IMG/VR virus record: IMGVR_UViG_3300037042_001152
Coordinates: 1-26,553 of that record
From: a virus
Length of the DNA: 26,553 nt
Reading direction: 5' to 3' (one strand)
Shown: positions 7,084 through 13,994 of the stretch, piece by piece
Numbering within the stretch: position 1 is the first letter of the stretch
How the letters are laid out: every line of letters starts with the position of its first letter
Translations under genes and position numbers: made by a program
Notes under the pieces: generated by a model
The model's database searches: none
The model's input: only the letters and a program-made list of their open reading frames with translations
Told to the model about the DNA's origin: nothing

Positions 7084-7154
7084 AGGTTCTGTTGCAGTGC
7101 TGGTGGGTTATGTTACAAGCAAGCCTAGTTGAGCCTGAGTAGCACCTATTAAGT

Positions 7155-7472
7155 ATGACAAAATACAAACTGTTCCAGTGGTGTCCAGTTGAAAAGAAGG
7201 TTGTTCCGATTGAACAGGTTCAAAAACGAGTCCAGTCAAACGCCAGGGACTTGTTTATACAGGACGAGATGGCTCCGACCAGAAACCCTCTTGATACCAA
7301 GCAAGTTTACACAAGCAAAGCAAAGCTGAGAGCTGCGTATAAAGCAGCGGGAGCCGTTGAAGTCGGCGATGCTTACGACAGGGGCTATGATCCCCAAAAA
7401 GAGCGCAGCAGCAAGACAGATCAGATCGTAAAGAATGTAATGCAACAAATTAGGGAGCGCATGAATGGATAG
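7155..7472 (+). CDS. Conserved small phage protein between portal and scaffold
   Basis: A 105-residue basic protein starting MTKYKLFQWCPVEKKVVPI. The middle part, FIQDEMAPTRNPLDTKQVYT followed by SKAKLRAAYKAAGAVEVGDA and YDRG, has the look of a small protein seen beside portal and scaffold genes in many environmental phages; its function is not established. One Cys only, so not a zinc finger. No Shine-Dalgarno is visible before the ATG and 71 bases separate it from the portal. It overlaps the scaffold gene by 8 nt, which suggests a role in head assembly, but this is context only. Confidence 0.65.
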   Translation: MTKYKLFQWCPVEKKVVPIEQVQKRVQSNARDLFIQDEMAPTRNPLDTKQVYTSKAKLRAAYKAAGAVEVGDAYDRGYDPQKERSSKTDQIVKNVMQQIRERMNG

Positions 7473-8490
7473 CCAGGAGCCGGTTGTCGAAGCAGCAGAA
7501 ACAGAAGTTGTAACAGAGCGTGAGCAGGATACGCGAAGCATTAGGGATGTGCTTTCTCAGCACCTAGACAAAGGTGCAAATGATGCGACGGCTGCGCCTG
7601 TTGAGCCGTCTGAAAGTCCTGTTGAAGCGTCTAGCCAAGTTGCTCCGGTAGTTGAGCGTGTGCCATTGGTGCCACCTGCTGACATGAATAGGCAGGAAAA
7701 GGACGCATTTCTAAACCCCACGCCTGACAACGCTCACGTGTTGCAGCAGTACATGAATCGTAGGGCGTATGAGACGCGCAGCGATTACCAGCGCAAGATG
7801 CAGGAGGTTGAGCAGCTAAAGCAGCAAACTTCTGGCGTGTACGATGTGCTAAAGCAGTACGAGAATGATTACGCCAAGCATGGCATTAGTGTGGCTGACA
7901 TAGCCAAGCGGTCGATTGCTTGGGACAAGGCAATGCAAGCTAATCCGGTTCAAACAGCGTTAGAGTGGCTTGATTCTTATGGAGTCAACCTGCAAGAGCT
8001 TTACAACGGATACTCACAGCAGCCACAGCAGCCTGCAAACTATTTGACTCGTGAAGAGGCAGAGCAAATTGCAGAACAAAAATTTCAGTCAATTCAGCAG
8101 CAAGAGAAACAAAACGCAGTTGCCTATTACAATGAGCGGCTTGTAGAATCATTTATGAAAAACAAGCCCCTGTTTCGGGATGCTGAAACAGCTTCGCAGT
8201 TAGAAGCTGAAATGGCACCGATAGTACAAGGCTTGTCGGCGACTGGTAGGTATAGCTCTCCCGAAGAGATCCTAGAAACTGCCTACAATTACGTTGTCGC
8301 CGGAAATCCGACTTTCTCCAGCCTCAATTCTGCGATGGCTGCAAAGTCGGTTGTAGAACAAAAACAGGCTGTCGTTGCTCAGGCAAAAACAGCTTCTCGC
8401 TCTATATCTGGCTCCGCTGGTTCGGGGACTCCCAAGATAAAAGCAAAAGATTTACGGGACAACCTGCGGCGTCGCTTCGTCGGCGAGTAA
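7465..8490 (+). CDS. Putative scaffolding protein
   Basis: A 341-residue acidic protein directly before the major capsid gene, the usual position of the scaffold that guides procapsid assembly and is then lost. It is predicted almost wholly helical, with an acidic, low-complexity N-terminus (1-60), a Gln/Glu-rich helical middle with YLTREEAEQIAEQKFQSIQQ at about 192-211, and a short basic C-terminus (KAKDLRDNLRRRFVGE). A basic C-terminal tip that binds the coat protein is known from P22 and phi29-like scaffolds. Assignment rests on position, composition and C-terminus rather than on a strong family motif. Confidence 0.75.
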   Translation: MDSQEPVVEAAETEVVTEREQDTRSIRDVLSQHLDKGANDATAAPVEPSESPVEASSQVAPVVERVPLVPPADMNRQEKDAFLNPTPDNAHVLQQYMNRRAYETRSDYQRKMQEVEQLKQQTSGVYDVLKQYENDYAKHGISVADIAKRSIAWDKAMQANPVQTALEWLDSYGVNLQELYNGYSQQPQQPANYLTREEAEQIAEQKFQSIQQQEKQNAVAYYNERLVESFMKNKPLFRDAETASQLEAEMAPIVQGLSATGRYSSPEEILETAYNYVVAGNPTFSSLNSAMAAKSVVEQKQAVVAQAKTASRSISGSAGSGTPKIKAKDLRDNLRRRFVGE

Positions 8491-8495
8491 GTTTG

Positions 8496-8525
8496 TGGTT
8501 GTCCCAATAACCTTTAGGACAACCA
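8496..8525 (+). promoter_or_regulatory. Perfect 9-bp hairpin in the major capsid leader
   Basis: TGGTTGTCC (8496-8504) is followed by a 12-base loop and GGACAACCA (8517-8525), ending three bases before the capsid ATG at 8529. The only ribosome-binding-like sequence, AGGAC (8516-8520), lies in the 3' arm, so folding would hide it. It could also be an mRNA-end or RNase processing structure. No U-run follows, so it is not a standard rightward terminator. Confidence 0.6.
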
Positions 8526-8528
8526 AAA

Positions 8529-9485
8529 ATGGCAAACTTAGAAGAGGCAATCGTAGCAACTTTGTTCGATCAGAGCGAAGATATTGCTGACGAGATCATG
8601 CACCACAATCCGCTGCTCATGGCGCTAGACGACCAGGGGCTTATCCGCAGGTTTTCGGGGGGATACGAACTCCGCAAGCCAGTAATGTACAATGATTCAG
8701 CAGTAGGCGGCTTTTACAGCGGCTTTAGCTCGTTTAACCTTGACGCAATCGACGACATGACTGCGTTTCGGTTTGCGATCAAGCAGTGCTATGAGCCGGT
8801 AGCGATTGACGGGCGTAGCCGTCGTGCTAACCGCGATCAGGCACAGCTTCTTGATCTTGCTGAAACCAAGATGCAGGCAGCTATTGCGCGCCTCAAGAAC
8901 ACGGTATCTACCTCGCTTCGCGGCGACGGAACAGGTTCGGGTGGTCTTGAGTTTGACGGCATTAAGAAGGCTGTAAGCACTTCACCTTCGTCTGGCACTT
9001 ATGGACAGATTGATCGTTCGACTAATACGTTCGCTCGCAACTTGGCTGTAAACGTCACGTTGTCGGCTTCAAACGTACAGGAGACGATCACCGATACGCT
9101 TTCCCAGGTTACTCGCGGCAGTGAAATGCCTGACCTTGGAATGATGGATCGCACTGCCTGGAAGTTTCTGCACAGCTCCCTTACTGCAATTCAGCGTATT
9201 GCCCTTCCAACAAAGAAGGCGGTCGCTGGCTTCCGTGTAATGGAGTATGACGGTTGCAGCTTCGTATTTGACGGCGGCTATGGCTCAAGTGTTCTTGAGA
9301 CCAACTCATGCCGACTTCTAAACACGAAGTACTGGTCGTTTGACATGGTTCGAGGGGCAGACTTTAAGCCGCTCGCACCAGAGATGAACCGTCCAGTAGA
9401 TCAGGATGCTTTCTTCACAGTAATTCTTGTTGAAGGCAACCTGTGCTGTGCTGCACCTGCACTTCAGGCTGTTATTTACGCTTAG
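8529..9485 (+). CDS. Major capsid protein
   Basis: A 318-residue protein after the scaffold, with features expected of an HK97-fold coat protein: an N-terminal helical arm (MANLEEAIVATLFDQSEDIA), a long spine-helix-like segment around NRDQAQLLDLAETKMQAAIA, a Gly/Ser-rich loop GDGTGSGGLEFDGIKK, and a C-terminal beta-rich part with RGADFKPLAPEMNRPVDQDA. It forms the icosahedral shell. No prohead protease domain is seen and none is encoded nearby, consistent with a scaffold-based P22-like pathway. Codon use is more regular than in the neighbours (many CTT, CGC, AAC, AAG), as expected for a highly expressed gene. A hairpin covers the leader just upstream. Confidence 0.85.
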   Translation: MANLEEAIVATLFDQSEDIADEIMHHNPLLMALDDQGLIRRFSGGYELRKPVMYNDSAVGGFYSGFSSFNLDAIDDMTAFRFAIKQCYEPVAIDGRSRRANRDQAQLLDLAETKMQAAIARLKNTVSTSLRGDGTGSGGLEFDGIKKAVSTSPSSGTYGQIDRSTNTFARNLAVNVTLSASNVQETITDTLSQVTRGSEMPDLGMMDRTAWKFLHSSLTAIQRIALPTKKAVAGFRVMEYDGCSFVFDGGYGSSVLETNSCRLLNTKYWSFDMVRGADFKPLAPEMNRPVDQDAFFTVILVEGNLCCAAPALQAVIYA

Positions 9486-9501
9486 GTAGGAGGGACAGAA
9501 C

Positions 9502-9987
9502 ATGTCACGTTCAGGATCATTCGGAGTAAATTACAAGAAGGTTTGGGATGGGGTTACTATTCCCCTACCAGCACAGGTTGGCGATCTCGGAAGCTGTCCA
9601 GAAGGGGAGTTTCTTTTCGTACAAGCTGGCGCTGCTGTTGCTCAGTATGCCTTCGTTAAGCTGTCTGATGATGGTCAGGCAGTAGAGCTTACGACAACCA
9701 ATGCTGGTTCTAACAACCTGCAAGTTGGCGTTGCTCAGGTTGCTGCTGCTGACAATGACTACCTTTGGGTATGGGTTGGCGGCGTATTTGGCGGTGGAGT
9801 TGGAACAGGCATTAAGGGCAAGTGTGCGGCTTCGTACGCTGCTGATGCTAATCTTAACACTACTGCTACAGCAGGTGTGGCTGATGATGCTTCTACAACC
9901 AGAATTGTAAACGTTGTAGGGCTCACAACCCTTACGGGCGCTGGTACGGTAGAGCTGAAGTCAACGGGTCACTTGCATGTAAATTAA
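9502..9987 (+). CDS. Probable capsid decoration or head-associated protein
   Basis: A 161-residue protein, rich in Gly, Ala, Val and Thr, placed between the capsid gene and a transcription terminator. A strong Shine-Dalgarno (GTAGGAGGGA, 9486-9495) precedes its ATG, so it should be made in large amounts along with the coat protein. The body reads like a small all-beta barrel (FVQAGAAVAQYAFVKLSDDG, then LQVGVAQVAAADNDYLWVWV). Small beta-barrel cement proteins commonly follow capsid genes, which is why this role is proposed. No specific family motif was recognised; a head fibre or minor capsid protein remains possible. Confidence 0.55.
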   Translation: MSRSGSFGVNYKKVWDGVTIPLPAQVGDLGSCPEGEFLFVQAGAAVAQYAFVKLSDDGQAVELTTTNAGSNNLQVGVAQVAAADNDYLWVWVGGVFGGGVGTGIKGKCAASYAADANLNTTATAGVADDASTTRIVNVVGLTTLTGAGTVELKSTGHLHVN

Positions 9988-9994
9988 GCAACAC

Positions 9995-10024
9995 GGGGGT
10001 GCCAGTACGGACCCCCACTTTTTT
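9995..10024 (+). terminator. Rho-independent terminator after the capsid genes
   Basis: GGGGGT (9995-10000) pairs with ACCCCC (10011-10016) around a 10-base loop, followed after two bases by six T residues (10019-10024). This is a canonical intrinsic terminator shape. It closes the scaffold-capsid-decoration transcript, and read-through would feed the fibre and tail genes. Confidence 0.8.
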
Positions 10025-10032
10025 GTGTAGGT

Positions 10033-10227
10033 ATGTCACTCACACAAGAACTAATGGGTTTAGGCTTGGCTGCTGAAGTTGCAGTCGAGTTGTCTCAGGA
10101 AATTCAGGGAACAATAGCAGGCAAGCCGATTGTTGAAGATAGTGTTGCCAATGGCGACTCTTTGCAATTTTCGGCAAGCCTAAATGGTTGGATAACTACT
10201 AACGTAACTGACGGAGGAAATTTCTAA
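10033..10227 (+). CDS. Short virion-region protein of unknown function
   Basis: A 64-residue protein sitting between the terminator and the first fibre gene, sharing its stop with the fibre start (TAATG). It has a helical N-terminus (MSLTQELMGLGLAAEVAVEL) and a beta-like C-terminus with SLQFSASLNGWITTNV, a shape resembling short head-binding or trimer-connecting pieces of fibres. No ribosome-binding site is clear; the start lies only 8 bases after the terminator T-run, so it must depend on read-through or a promoter within the terminator. The reading frame is supported by the tight junction with the next gene; function is unknown. Confidence 0.5.
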   Translation: MSLTQELMGLGLAAEVAVELSQEIQGTIAGKPIVEDSVANGDSLQFSASLNGWITTNVTDGGNF

Positions 10228-12044
10228 TGGCTAATACAATTCGCATTAAGCGGCGCTTAACGGGATCGGCTGGCGCACCTGCAAGTCTGGTAAACGCAGA
10301 ATTGGCATTTAACGAAGTAGACGGAAAGCTCTACTACGGACAGGGTGGCAATTCGACAGCAGCAAGCACCATTATTGCTATCGGCGGTTCGGGTGCCTTT
10401 GTTGATCTTACGAGCAATCAGACCGTTGATGGCGACAAGTCTTTTGTTGCTACCGTAAACATTAACTCGCTTCAGTTGAACGGCTCGGCTGTTACGGCTA
10501 ACGCTGCTGAACTCAACAGGCTTGACGATGTTACTCCTGGCACCGCTTCTGCAAGCAAGGCGCTTGTAGTTGATGCTAACAAGGACCTAAATCTTTCTGG
10601 TGGCGATCTTACTGTTCAGGATCTCGTTGTAAACGGCGATCTGACCGTAAATGGCACAGAAACCATCCTCAATACTCAGACACTTGAGGTTGAGGACAAG
10701 AACATTGAGATGGGTGTAGTTGCTACGCCTAGCGATGCTTCTGCTGACGGCGGCGGTATTATCCTCAAGGGCACTACTGACAAGACGATTGTTTGGTACG
10801 ATGCTTCTGATGCGTGGACCAGCTCGGAACACCTCAATCTTGCTTCCGGCAAGAAGTTCCAGATTGCTGGCGCTGATGTTCTTACTGGCAGCGCACTTGG
10901 TTCTGGCGTTACGTCATCTTCGCTCACAAGCGTTGGCACGATTAGCTCAGGAACATGGCAGGGGACTGCTGTAGGAATTGCGTATGGCGGAACAGGGCAG
11001 ACGACTGCACAGGCTGCGATCAATGCGCTAACTCAGACAAGCGGCGCAAGCAACGGGCAAGTGCTCACTCGCAACAGCAGCGGAAATGCTGTGTGGGAAA
11101 CTCTTGCAGACAGCGGGATCTCGTCCCTCAACGGTCTTACTGTTGATACGCAGACTTTTGCGATTGGCACCGATGCTACGAACGAGGTTCCGTACTGGTC
11201 CTCAAGCTCAGGTGTACATACGCTTAACATCCCGTATGCAACCAATGCAGTGCGCGGTCTTGTTAGCAACCAAAACCAGGTGTTTGGCGGTCGCAAGGCG
11301 ATGCTCGACGGCGCAACCGTTGGCGAAGCGTCTGGAATTGGCGGCGTGTTTGACGTGTTCAACGCTGGCAACACACCAGCGGTTTTGATCAAGAAGGCAA
11401 ACGGCGCAACAGGCGAGGCGATCAAGTTTGTTGATCACACTGGCGCTTCAGTGTTTGTGCTCAATGCTTCGGGCGCAATTACTACTGGTAGCTGGTCTGG
11501 ATCGACTATCGCTGTAGCAAACGGAGGTACTGGAGCTACAACGGTGCTTGGCGCACAACAGGCTTTGGACGTTGAGCCAGGTGTTGACGTTCAGGCATAC
11601 AGCGCAAAGCTGCAAAGCATTGTCGATCTGTCTGGATCGTTCTCTTCCGGAGTGGTTCAGCTCGTCGGATACTCGGCTGCAAACGTAGCAGAGTTTGTTT
11701 CGACCACGACCTTCTCGCGATCATTGCTTGATGATGCTTCGTCAAGCGATGCGCGTACCACGATGGGTCTTGCAATCGGAAGCGACGTTCAGGCGTACTC
11801 GGCAAACCTTGGCGCGTTGGCTGGACTCACCAGTGCAGCAGACAAGCTCCCGTACTTTACTGGTTCGGGATCTGCCGCAGTTGCTGACTTCAGCAGCTTC
11901 GGACGTTCGCTAGTTGACGATGCTGATGCGTCGGCAGCTCGCACAACGCTGGGTCTTGGCACGATTGCGACACAAGCTGCTAACAATGTTAGCATTACTG
12001 GTGGTTCAATCGACAACGTGGTTTTTGACGGCGGCTCGTTCTAA
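10227..12044 (+). CDS. Fibre-like virion protein with Mtd-type N-terminus
   Basis: A 605-residue beta-rich protein. Residues 1-50 (MANTIRIKRRLTGSAGAPAS, then ELAFNEVDGKLYYGQG) resemble the N-terminal attachment domain of major-tropism-determinant-like proteins. Residues about 60-210 hold the common fibre pattern GDLTVNGTETILN ... DGGGIILKG ... IVWYDASDAW. Two copies of DVQAYSA and of RSL(L/V)DDA(S/D)xSxARTT(M/L)GL form C-terminal repeats (about 450-590). A middle block (297-376) is shared with the next protein. No lectin or enzymatic domain is seen and no S74 chaperone, unlike the other two fibres. Strong ribosome-binding site GGAGGA at 10212. It may be a head fibre or tail appendage that adsorbs to the cell surface; which is not determined. 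Confidence 0.75.
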   Translation: MANTIRIKRRLTGSAGAPASLVNAELAFNEVDGKLYYGQGGNSTAASTIIAIGGSGAFVDLTSNQTVDGDKSFVATVNINSLQLNGSAVTANAAELNRLDDVTPGTASASKALVVDANKDLNLSGGDLTVQDLVVNGDLTVNGTETILNTQTLEVEDKNIEMGVVATPSDASADGGGIILKGTTDKTIVWYDASDAWTSSEHLNLASGKKFQIAGADVLTGSALGSGVTSSSLTSVGTISSGTWQGTAVGIAYGGTGQTTAQAAINALTQTSGASNGQVLTRNSSGNAVWETLADSGISSLNGLTVDTQTFAIGTDATNEVPYWSSSSGVHTLNIPYATNAVRGLVSNQNQVFGGRKAMLDGATVGEASGIGGVFDVFNAGNTPAVLIKKANGATGEAIKFVDHTGASVFVLNASGAITTGSWSGSTIAVANGGTGATTVLGAQQALDVEPGVDVQAYSAKLQSIVDLSGSFSSGVVQLVGYSAANVAEFVSTTTFSRSLLDDASSSDARTTMGLAIGSDVQAYSANLGALAGLTSAADKLPYFTGSGSAAVADFSSFGRSLVDDADASAARTTLGLGTIATQAANNVSITGGSIDNVVFDGGSF

Positions 12045-12050
12045 TTAAAA

Positions 12051-12080
12051 GCGGGGAGAGGCTCGTATAGCTCTCCCCGC
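12051..12080 (+). terminator. GC-rich 10-bp hairpin between the two fibre genes (likely terminator)
   Basis: GCGGGGAGAG (12051-12060) pairs perfectly with CTCTCCCCGC (12071-12080), loop of 10 bases. It is followed by ATGTTTCTTACT, a weak U-rich tract, and preceded by AATTAAAA, so it may act weakly in both directions. It lies directly after the stop of the first fibre and ends 12 bases before the next start, so it could also tune translation of that gene. Confidence 0.6.
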
Positions 12081-12092
12081 ATGTTTCTTACT

Positions 12093-13235
12093 ATGGCAAA
12101 CACCATAAAAATTCGCCGTAGCACTAGCGCAAGCAGCGTTCCTACAACAACGCAGCTTAGTGAGGGAGAGCTAGCCGTAAATGTTTATGACGGCAAGCTA
12201 TTCTTCAAAAAAGTGCAAAGCGGCACTGAAAGCATTGTTACGCTGCAAGAAGGTGGTTCTAGCGGCATTTCAAGCCTAAATTCGCAGACGGGTTCAACAC
12301 AAACTTTTGCCATTGGCAGCGGCAACAGTGGCGGTCAGCCGTATTGGGCGTCAGCCTCCAACATTCATACGCTTCACCTTCCGAGCGCAACTAACGCTAT
12401 TCGCGGCTTAGTCAGCAATGGCACTCAAATTTTTGGCGGTAGAAAGGATCTTCTAGACGGTTGCACTGTTGGGGACAGTGGCGTGTCCGGCGGAAGGTTA
12501 AGTGTCTACCACGGTGCTGCTACTATTGGACTTTACGTTAAACAAACGTCAGCCAGTCCTACGGCAAATTATTTTTCGTTTGTAAATTCTTCAAATTCTG
12601 CCGTTTGTGCGCTTAACTCAAACGGATGTTTGTTAGTCAATCGAACTTCAGCACCAGTATTCACAAGCGAGAAAATTGCGGTTGGTGCAAGCACTGGTCA
12701 AAACTACATAACGGTCAGCGGTGGAACAACGAGCAACGGTGACGGTTCTGCCCTTGTTGCGCGTGTTGCCGACACAACGATTGTAGCGATTGGCAATTAT
12801 AGCGCCGCATACAGTGGTGGCGCTTACAGTGCTGTGCCTACCCTATATTTTAATGCGACTCCCAAGGTTGTAGGCATTGGCACTGGCGCTGGCACCAACG
12901 CCATGAAATACGACACTACAAACAATCAGTGGACGTATGACACTTCTTCGCTACGTTACAAAGACAATGTACGCAATTCTACCTACGGACTGTCAGCCGT
13001 TCTTGCTATGCAGTCACGGCAATTTTCCTACAAGGACAGTGGGCGCGAGGATGTTGGGTTCATTGCGGAAGAAATGGCAAGCGTTGTGCCGGAGGTTGTC
13101 AGCAAAACTAGCGACGGGTTGCCTGACGGCGTTAGCTACGACAGGTTAGTTTCTGTTCTTTGCAAAGCAATTCAGGAACTGTCAGCGCAAGTGTCCTCTC
13201 TACAAAGTCGGGTAGACGTTTTAGAGGGCACATGA
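12093..13235 (+). CDS. Fibre protein with Mtd-like N-terminus and S74 chaperone C-terminus
   Basis: A 380-residue protein. ATG 12093 is chosen over the in-frame ATG at 12081 because the resulting MANTIKIRRSTSAS matches the first fibre's MANTIRIKRRLTGS, and 12081 lies directly against a hairpin. Residues 58-138 resemble residues 297-376 of the first fibre. The C-terminus (from about 250) is a peptidase S74 intramolecular chaperone: the self-cleaving Ser-Lys pair fits Ser285 and Lys290 (SSLRYKDN), followed by DVGFIAEEMASVVPEVV and YDRLVSVLCKAIQEL. S74 domains trimerise beta-helical fibres and then cut themselves off. This C-terminus closely matches that of the fibre at 23468. Confidence 0.8.
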   Translation: MANTIKIRRSTSASSVPTTTQLSEGELAVNVYDGKLFFKKVQSGTESIVTLQEGGSSGISSLNSQTGSTQTFAIGSGNSGGQPYWASASNIHTLHLPSATNAIRGLVSNGTQIFGGRKDLLDGCTVGDSGVSGGRLSVYHGAATIGLYVKQTSASPTANYFSFVNSSNSAVCALNSNGCLLVNRTSAPVFTSEKIAVGASTGQNYITVSGGTTSNGDGSALVARVADTTIVAIGNYSAAYSGGAYSAVPTLYFNATPKVVGIGTGAGTNAMKYDTTNNQWTYDTSSLRYKDNVRNSTYGLSAVLAMQSRQFSYKDSGREDVGFIAEEMASVVPEVVSKTSDGLPDGVSYDRLVSVLCKAIQELSAQVSSLQSRVDVLEGT

Positions 13236-13256
13236 ACATCCTAGTACAAAGCAGTG

Positions 13257-13293
13257 TTTCATGTAACCATTGGCTAAACCTGTCTACATGGGA
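13257..13293 (+). promoter_or_regulatory. Hairpin overlapping the ribosome-binding site of the gene at 13302
   Basis: TTTCATGTA (13257-13265) pairs with TACATGGGA (13285-13293), seven Watson-Crick and two G-U pairs, around a 19-base loop. Its 3' arm includes most of the Shine-Dalgarno GGGAGA (13290-13295). It could lower translation of the gene at 13302. Weaker than the capsid-leader hairpin. Confidence 0.35.
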
Positions 13294-13301
13294 GACAAAC
13301 A

Positions 13302-13994
13302 ATGGCACAAATTGATTGGAATACTTTAATGAATGGGGGCGAGAATCGTAAGAAACGGTTCCACGGTGCAAACGTAAAATTTTTTAATGCGTACCAGGAA
13401 AACAGAGAAAAGACTCTTGTTGCAGGGCGTCCTGTTTTTGACGAGATTCCAAGCATTTCAATTCAATATCCAGGCGGTGACGAGACCGTAAGACGCATCG
13501 AGCCGCAGGACATTCGGGAGTATTCAGAGCTGTATGCCGCCTTTCAGTCAGGCAACGTGCCTATCGAAAGCGGCACACCACTACAGGAATGGACCCCTTT
13601 GAATGGCAGTGCGCTGCGCGAGTTGCAGCACATGGGCTTCAAGACAGTTGAGCAGTTGGCTGAAACTTCAGACGACGTAAAGCGGCGTCTTGGCACCCTT
13701 TCAAAATTCGTAAAAATTGCAAACGATTGGATCGAAGCTGCTAACTCAACACAGTTTCAGGTGACTGCATTGAAGCAGCAGCTTGAGCGTGAGCAACGCA
13801 GAACAGAGAAGTTGGAAGGACAGGTCGAGCTGCTAATGCAGCGCATTGAAGCAAACGAGGGCACAGACATGCGTCCTCAGAGAAAGGAGGTGATCCGTTC
13901 TACTGCGCCAATGGAGGAAGAGTTTGTTGATTATGGAGAAGCTCTGCCTGAAACAGAGCCAGTCAAGCGAAGGGGGCGACCCAAAAAAGTATGA
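13302..13994 (+). CDS. Virion-region protein with coiled coil and C-terminal AT-hook-like tail
   Basis: A 230-residue protein with Shine-Dalgarno GGGAGA before the ATG. The first 80 residues form a globular part (VRRIEPQDIREYSELYAAFQ), then WTPLNGSALRELQHMGFKTV (about 96-115) looks like a helix-hairpin-helix-type segment, followed by a coiled coil (ALKQQLEREQRRTEKLEGQV, about 156-175). The C-terminus is VKRRGRPKKV, where RGRP is the core of an AT-hook that binds the minor groove. The layout suggests a protein that may touch DNA in the head or at the neck. It overlaps the tail adaptor gene as ATGA. Its true role is unknown. Confidence 0.6.
   Translation: MAQIDWNTLMNGGENRKKRFHGANVKFFNAYQENREKTLVAGRPVFDEIPSISIQYPGGDETVRRIEPQDIREYSELYAAFQSGNVPIESGTPLQEWTPLNGSALRELQHMGFKTVEQLAETSDDVKRRLGTLSKFVKIANDWIEAANSTQFQVTALKQQLEREQRRTEKLEGQVELLMQRIEANEGTDMRPQRKEVIRSTAPMEEEFVDYGEALPETEPVKRRGRPKKV

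Noticed and set aside
7096-7105. Chi-like octamer GCTGGTGG (also within the repeat at 15126-15180)
   Set aside because: The host is unknown, the octamer only has meaning for enteric RecBCD, and the repeat copies are explained by the Gly-coding units.
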